A DNA stretch of 64,000 bases from Flagellimonas onchidii (lineage in GTDB: Bacteria > Bacteroidota > Bacteroidia > Flavobacteriales > Flavobacteriaceae): assembly GCF_004804315.1 (NCBI RefSeq), contig NZ_SRXX01000003.1:1-64000 (forward strand), written 5' to 3'. Made by a program: the position numbers and the translations under genes. Position 1 is the stretch's first letter, and every line of letters starts with the position of its first letter. The notes beneath the pieces are model-generated. The model was given only the letters and a program-made list of their open reading frames with translations. It made no database searches and was not told where the DNA came from. Shown piece after piece: positions 59,793 through 64,000 of the stretch.

Positions 59793-60881
59793 TCAATCAA
59801 AATAATTGAACGTCTCCCCCTCCTTAATGTTGAGGAGTGTTTCATAGATTAATCGAATTACATTTTCCACATCATCTTTATGTACCATTTCCACAGTGGT
59901 GTGCATATAACGAAGGGGCAATGAAATAAGAGCGGAAGCAACACCTCCGTTACTGTAGGCAAATGCATCAGTATCAGTTCCGGTGTATCGCGACGAAGCC
60001 AACCTTTGGAAAGGTATCTTTTTGGCCTCAGCAGTTTCGATAATACGCTCCCTAAGCTTGTTTTGAACCGCTGGAGCATAAGAAATCACTGGTCCGGAAC
60101 CAATGGCCGTTTCGCCTTCTTTCTTTTTATCGATCATCGGAGTGGTGGTGTCGTGACATACATCCGTAACAATGGCTACGTTGGGTTTAATGGTTTGGGT
60201 GATCATCTCAGCACCACGCAACCCAATTTCCTCTTGAACCGAATTGGTAATGTAAAGCCCAAAGGGAAGTTTCTTTTTGTTCTCATGAAGCAATCTTGCT
60301 ACTTCTGCAATCATAAAACCTCCTGCCCGATTATCAATGGCACGGCATACGAATTTATTTTTGTTCATGACCTGGAATTCATCGGGATAGGTAATCACAC
60401 ATCCCACATGAACTCCCATTTTTTCAACTTCTTCCTTGTCTTTGGCGCCAATATCAATAAAAATATTATCTAGCTTTGGAGGCTCTTCTTTAGCTCTATT
60501 TCGGGTATGAATCGCAGGCCATCCGAAAACACCTTTTACAATGCCATTTTTGGTATGGATATTCACCCATTTTGATGGTGCAATTTGATGGTCGCTACCC
60601 CCATTTCTAATCACATAGAGTAATCCATTGTCCGTAATATAATTCACATACCACGAAATCTCATCGGAATGCCCTTCAATAACTACTTTATAGGGTGCAT
60701 CAGGATTTATAACTGCTACGGCAGTACCGTAAGTGTCGGTGATGAAATCATCCACATAAGGCTTTAGATAATCCATCCAAATTTTTTGCCCTTCCCACTC
60801 GTAGCCTGTAGGAGAAGCATTGTTCAAATATTTTTCAAAGAATTTTAGCGACTTAGCGGTAATTATTTTTGATGCTGCCAT
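59793..60881 (-). CDS. M42-family metallopeptidase
   Basis: 362 residues. Zinc-site motifs: VIEGHSDEISWYV (His/Asp region), CRAIDNRAGGFMIAEVARLL (bridging Asp and helix), TNSVQEEIGLRGA (catalytic Glu pair) and VTDVCHDTTTP. A C-terminal YTGTDTDAFAYSNGGVASAL segment with MHTTVEMVHKDDV holds another ligand His. Cytosolic aminopeptidase or endoglucanase-like role. The substrate is unknown. Confidence 0.92.
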   Translation of the reverse strand: MAASKIITAKSLKFFEKYLNNASPTGYEWEGQKIWMDYLKPYVDDFITDTYGTAVAVINPDAPYKVVIEGHSDEISWYVNYITDNGLLYVIRNGGSDHQIAPSKWVNIHTKNGIVKGVFGWPAIHTRNRAKEEPPKLDNIFIDIGAKDKEEVEKMGVHVGCVITYPDEFQVMNKNKFVCRAIDNRAGGFMIAEVARLLHENKKKLPFGLYITNSVQEEIGLRGAEMITQTIKPNVAIVTDVCHDTTTPMIDKKKEGETAIGSGPVISYAPAVQNKLRERIIETAEAKKIPFQRLASSRYTGTDTDAFAYSNGGVASALISLPLRYMHTTVEMVHKDDVENVIRLIYETLLNIKEGETFNYFD

Positions 60882-60980
60882 GTAGTAATTTTAGTCCACA
60901 AACATACTAATATTCACTTTTATTTAATAGCTGAATTATGTGTTTATCCTTAATTTTGGTTAAATTTTAGAGTGTCCCGA

Positions 60981-61661
60981 ATGTTAAGATATTGTACCAT
61001 TTCATTGTTTCTGCTAATGGTTTTCGATGGTTTTTCCCAAGAAATTGGAAAAGATTCCATTGCGGATTATTATGTTCGATTTGAAGGAGACTCCATTTTA
61101 AGGAGCTCTATTGAATTAGATGAGGTATATATCTTTGGCAAGCTGAAATTTGCAAATAGAAATGAAAAGCTACGATACTATATACTTCGGCGCAAGACTT
61201 TAAAAGTGTACCCCTATGCCAAATTGGCGGCAGAGCGGTTGGAAGAAATGAACGATAGTCTTGTGAAAATCAAAAAGCGTCGTCATCGAAAAAAATACAC
61301 TAAAACTGTTCAAAAATATGTGGAGGGTGAATTTTCAGACGAACTTAAAAAGTTGACCCGTACCGAAGGTCAAATCCTTATAAAACTGATTTATAGACAA
61401 ACCGGGAAAACCGCATTCAATTTGGTAAAGGAGCTTAGGAATGGGTGGCGTGCCTTTTGGTATAATACAACGGCAAAAGCCTTTAAAATAAGTATCAAAG
61501 AAGAATTTCATCCTGAAAGTATTCACGAAGATTATCTGATTGAAGATATTCTGCAGCGTGCGTTTGCCTCTAACAAGTTACAACGCCAAAAATCGGTTTT
61601 GGACTACGATTATGCACAGTTGAGCAATAAGTGGAAGAAGGTTTCCGATGAAAAGAACTAG
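60981..61661 (+). CDS. DUF4294-family secreted protein
   Basis: 226 residues from ATG 60981; a GTG nine bases upstream is the alternative start. Signal peptide (CTISLFLLMVFDGFSQE) followed by DSIADYYVRFEGDSILRSSI and the conserved LRYYILRRKTLKVYPYAKLA, then a basic helical region and NLVKELRNGWRAFWYNTTAK. It matches DUF4294 from memory, a periplasmic protein with no known function. It diverges from the M42 peptidase gene. Confidence 0.85.
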   Translation: MLRYCTISLFLLMVFDGFSQEIGKDSIADYYVRFEGDSILRSSIELDEVYIFGKLKFANRNEKLRYYILRRKTLKVYPYAKLAAERLEEMNDSLVKIKKRRHRKKYTKTVQKYVEGEFSDELKKLTRTEGQILIKLIYRQTGKTAFNLVKELRNGWRAFWYNTTAKAFKISIKEEFHPESIHEDYLIEDILQRAFASNKLQRQKSVLDYDYAQLSNKWKKVSDEKN

Positions 61662-61891
61662 CTTTTGTTTTTCTTTCCGAAAAGGGCATCCATCATAATA
61701 TTTACGGATTTAAAGCCCTTATAAATTGCAAATGCAGCCAAAAACAAACCTATAACGAGAACCGGCCAAAACAAGGGTTTTTCTTGATTTTTAAAAGCTT
61801 GATATAGGACAATAGGGCTTAGAAACATAAAAAATGCTGTATAGCCGAATGATTTGATGCCCTTTACCAAAAGTTGCTTATCTGTTCCCAT
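61658..61891 (-). CDS. DUF6095-family small membrane protein
   Basis: 77 residues from ATG 61891 (MGTDKQLLVKGIKSFGYTAF). In-frame codons upstream are possible but the family start is near LVKG. Two membrane helices (about 11-28 and 37-55) with a LYQAFKNQEKPLFWPVLVIG segment between them. Function unknown. Confidence 0.75.
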   Translation of the reverse strand: MGTDKQLLVKGIKSFGYTAFFMFLSPIVLYQAFKNQEKPLFWPVLVIGLFLAAFAIYKGFKSVNIMMDALFGKKNKS

Positions 61892-61945
61892 GAACCTCAA
61901 AAGTAGCAAGAATACTTTATATTTAGTGGAAGTCATAAAATCACT

Positions 61946-63268
61946 ATGGAATTATTCACTCTCGTTTTAGCCATATTGTTCATTATTGTTGCGACAGTCA
62001 GGTTTAAAATGAACCCGGTGCTATCACTTACGTTAGCTGTCATTGTCTCAGGATTGCTATTGGGAATGGACTCGACTAAGATTGTGTCAACACTTGGGGA
62101 AGGTTTTGGTAAGACCCTTTCAGGGATTGGCTTGGTGATTGCTTTTGGAACTATCATCGGGATTTTTCTTGAAAAGACGGGAAGCACTAAAGTGTTGGCC
62201 AATTCCATTTTATCGTTTGTCGGATTAAAACGTTCTCCTTTGGCGCTGAATCTTGCTGGTTTTGTGATATCTATTCCGGTGTTTTGCGATTCTGGGTTTG
62301 TAATTCTTTCTTCCTTGAATAAAGCCTTAAGCAAAAAGTCAGGAGTTCCAGTTATGGTCTTTGCCATCGCTTTGGCCACAGGTTTGTACTCCGCCCATGT
62401 TTTTGTGCCGCCTACACCAGGACCACTTGCAGCGGCTGCAGTATTGGAAGCGGATTTAGGGATGGTCATGGTCTTAGGATTGGTCACGGCAATTCCCGTT
62501 TCTTTGATGGGGTATTTTTGGGCCAAGTTTATTGGTAAATCTCTTAGAGAAAAAGAAGAAGGAAACACAATGAAGGAAAACCAAATTACCCCCATATCAA
62601 ATATTAAACCTATCATGGCATTTTTACCATTGTTGGTACCGGTTGTGTTGATTGCATTAAAATCTATAGGAGATTATCCGTCGCATCCATTTGGGGAAGG
62701 TTTAGTCTTTAAAATACTTGGATTTATTGGTAGTCTGATAGTTGCTTTGCTTGTTGGAGTGTTTTTTGCGTTTCCACTGGCAAAGGGAGTGGAACCGAAA
62801 GTGCGAAACGAATGGGTGGCAGATGCACTTAAACAGGCAGGTGCAATCGTTTTGATAACCGGTGCGGGAGGAGCTTTTGGAGCTATTTTAAGAACCATGG
62901 ATATAGCATCTATTATTAACATCAATGCAGCATCGGGCATCACAGGTTTATTGATTTGCTTCGGCATTGCCGCAGTACTAAAAACAGCTCAAGGTTCATC
63001 TACGGTCGCCATTATCACTACGGCTGCGATTGTAGCACCCTTATTGGTGACTTTTGGTCTAGAATCTGTAACGGATAAAGCTCTTGGGGTTTTAGCCGTA
63101 GGAGCAGGGGCCATGACGGTAAGTCATATTAACGACAGCTATTTTTGGGTGGTTTCCCAATTTTCGAATATGGATGTAAAAACTGCATTGAAAGGACATA
63201 CGATAGCAACCTTTTTTCAAGGTTTGACTGGTTTGATGGTAATTATTCTTTTACATTTTTTGTTCTAA
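61946..63268 (+). CDS. GntP-family permease
   Basis: 440 residues with about 12 hydrophobic segments. MNPVLSLTLAVIVSGLLLGM, GKTLSGIGLVIAFGTIIG and a VFVPPTPGPLAAAAVLEADL loop match the gluconate/H+ symporter family. The substrate cannot be named. No kinase or hydrolase gene lies beside it. Confidence 0.9.
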   Translation: MELFTLVLAILFIIVATVRFKMNPVLSLTLAVIVSGLLLGMDSTKIVSTLGEGFGKTLSGIGLVIAFGTIIGIFLEKTGSTKVLANSILSFVGLKRSPLALNLAGFVISIPVFCDSGFVILSSLNKALSKKSGVPVMVFAIALATGLYSAHVFVPPTPGPLAAAAVLEADLGMVMVLGLVTAIPVSLMGYFWAKFIGKSLREKEEGNTMKENQITPISNIKPIMAFLPLLVPVVLIALKSIGDYPSHPFGEGLVFKILGFIGSLIVALLVGVFFAFPLAKGVEPKVRNEWVADALKQAGAIVLITGAGGAFGAILRTMDIASIININAASGITGLLICFGIAAVLKTAQGSSTVAIITTAAIVAPLLVTFGLESVTDKALGVLAVGAGAMTVSHINDSYFWVVSQFSNMDVKTALKGHTIATFFQGLTGLMVIILLHFLF

Positions 63269-63271
63269 CCA

Positions 63272-64000
63272 TTATTCGATTACCAACGTCTGTGAAAACT
63301 CTTCGACCACAGCGAAGTATCCCAATGGGAAATCTTCTGGACGGTTAACATTGTCAAAGAGTAGGTTGTTGTCCAAACCAGTGACATCGAATACGTTACC
63401 CCTTACTGTAGCAGCTGGGGTTTCAAATACCCCTCCATCGTTTTGGGTCTGTTCAATCAATAAATCTACATAGTTGAAAAACCTTTGGTCAGCTCCTAAG
63501 ATATTAACTTCAATTTCCTGACCAGGTTCTAAATCCTTTTGATAGAAATAGGAAAATTCAAATTGTTGACCATCTATGAATTGGTCATCCAAAGCTAAAA
63601 ATTCGCCAAAACCGAAATCGAAAACATAATAGTTTTCAATATCGGTCATATCAGAAATAGTAATTTTTACTTCAGTATCGTCTTCATCGAAAAGGGTTTC
63701 ATTTCCCTGAACCAAATTATCTATTGGAACGGTTTTGGAATATGGGGTTCTTGCGGCGTACCTACGACCTTTATGTTCTAGAATGAGAATGAAAACTGTA
63801 TTGGGCAATAGTGAAGAAGTTTGAATTCTTTGATCACTATCAAACGTTGGGTCAGGAATGTAAATTCCGGAGCCAGGTGCAGATTCAGCCAAAGAGGAAG
63901 TGGCCAAATTGTTCAAAAGTTCGGGTGCATCTGGATTAGGTTGTCCAAAGATAATTATGGCATTTTCCAATGATGTCACTGGTGATTCCTCAAAGAAATT
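63272..64000 (-). CDS. DUF4249-like protein, C-terminal part (runs off the window)
   Basis: The frame is open to the right edge, so the protein is at least 243 residues and its N-terminus is not visible. Beta-rich with ITISDMTDIENYYVFDFGFG and a late NPEDF-like NRPEDFPLGYFAVVEEFSQT segment, typical of DUF4249 lipoproteins that accompany TonB-dependent receptors. Upstream context is outside the window. Confidence 0.65.
   Translation of the reverse strand, partial: NFFEESPVTSLENAIIIFGQPNPDAPELLNNLATSSLAESAPGSGIYIPDPTFDSDQRIQTSSLLPNTVFILILEHKGRRYAARTPYSKTVPIDNLVQGNETLFDEDDTEVKITISDMTDIENYYVFDFGFGEFLALDDQFIDGQQFEFSYFYQKDLEPGQEIEVNILGADQRFFNYVDLLIEQTQNDGGVFETPAATVRGNVFDVTGLDNNLLFDNVNRPEDFPLGYFAVVEEFSQTLVIE

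Noticed and set aside
61933..62616. Antisense open frame (227 residues) opposite the GntP permease gene
   Set aside because: It is fully inside a clear transporter gene and its Pro/Thr/Ala-rich product matches the complement of hydrophobic codons; no independent support.

Overview
The window looks like chromosome of a marine member of the Flavobacteriaceae (Bacteroidota), with one intact-looking prophage and one smaller accessory island. The evidence is the flavobacterial housekeeping content (rpsF-rpsR-rplI, the rlmH-nadC-yihY-DUF2147-priA run, a SerB-SerA fusion, DUF4294/DUF6095/DUF6495/DUF4249-type proteins), Bacteroidota promoter elements (TTG-N19/20-TAnnTTTG) upstream of several genes, few Shine-Dalgarno sequences and an AT-rich composition. 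Product names come from reading protein motifs and family memory; no database was searched.

Layout. (1) 1-301: the edge of an IS481-type insertion sequence and the tail of the gene it truncates. (2) 481-3115: purB, a small helical protein gene, and the 3' part of a sirtuin gene. (3) About 3113-35252: a 32.1 kb siphovirus-type prophage integrated by a large serine recombinase into the NAD-binding Gly-Ala-Gly motif codons of the sirtuin gene. The missing 5' end of that gene (13 codons) lies at 35252-35290, so both attachment junctions can be read directly. Phage order from the left: integrase, a lipoprotein effector/immunity-like cassette, repressor operon and switch region, family A polymerase-like protein, GIY-YIG nuclease, sigma-like factor, terminase, tail genes, prohead protease, capsid, tail tube, portal, second tail tube, S74 tail fibre, lysis genes, and a leftward three-gene operon beside attR. 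Tail genes precede head genes, and the portal is far from the terminase. (4) 35335-40001: host genes (trmH, SRPBCC) and a glyoxalase-fold (VOC) gene split by a 3 kb island carrying a second lipoprotein effector/immunity-like cassette. (5) 40006-64000: ordinary chromosome.

The two most interesting signals are these. First, two unrelated lipoprotein 'large effector plus small lipoprotein' cassettes, one in the prophage and one in the island, each lie immediately beside a decayed copy of the same recombinase C-terminus. This suggests a mobile repertoire of lipoprotein toxins with immunity partners. Second, a roughly 65-residue Cys-bracketed domain is shared by two phage structural proteins and a probably surface-exposed lipoprotein made from the prophage's opposite strand, which suggests a receptor-decoy or superinfection-exclusion role. 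Other notable items are a -1 frameshift site (T9) in the tail chaperone gene, a minimal family A polymerase-like protein, a repeated operator in the lysogeny switch, and a leader ORF overlapping the start codon of a DEAD-box helicase gene.
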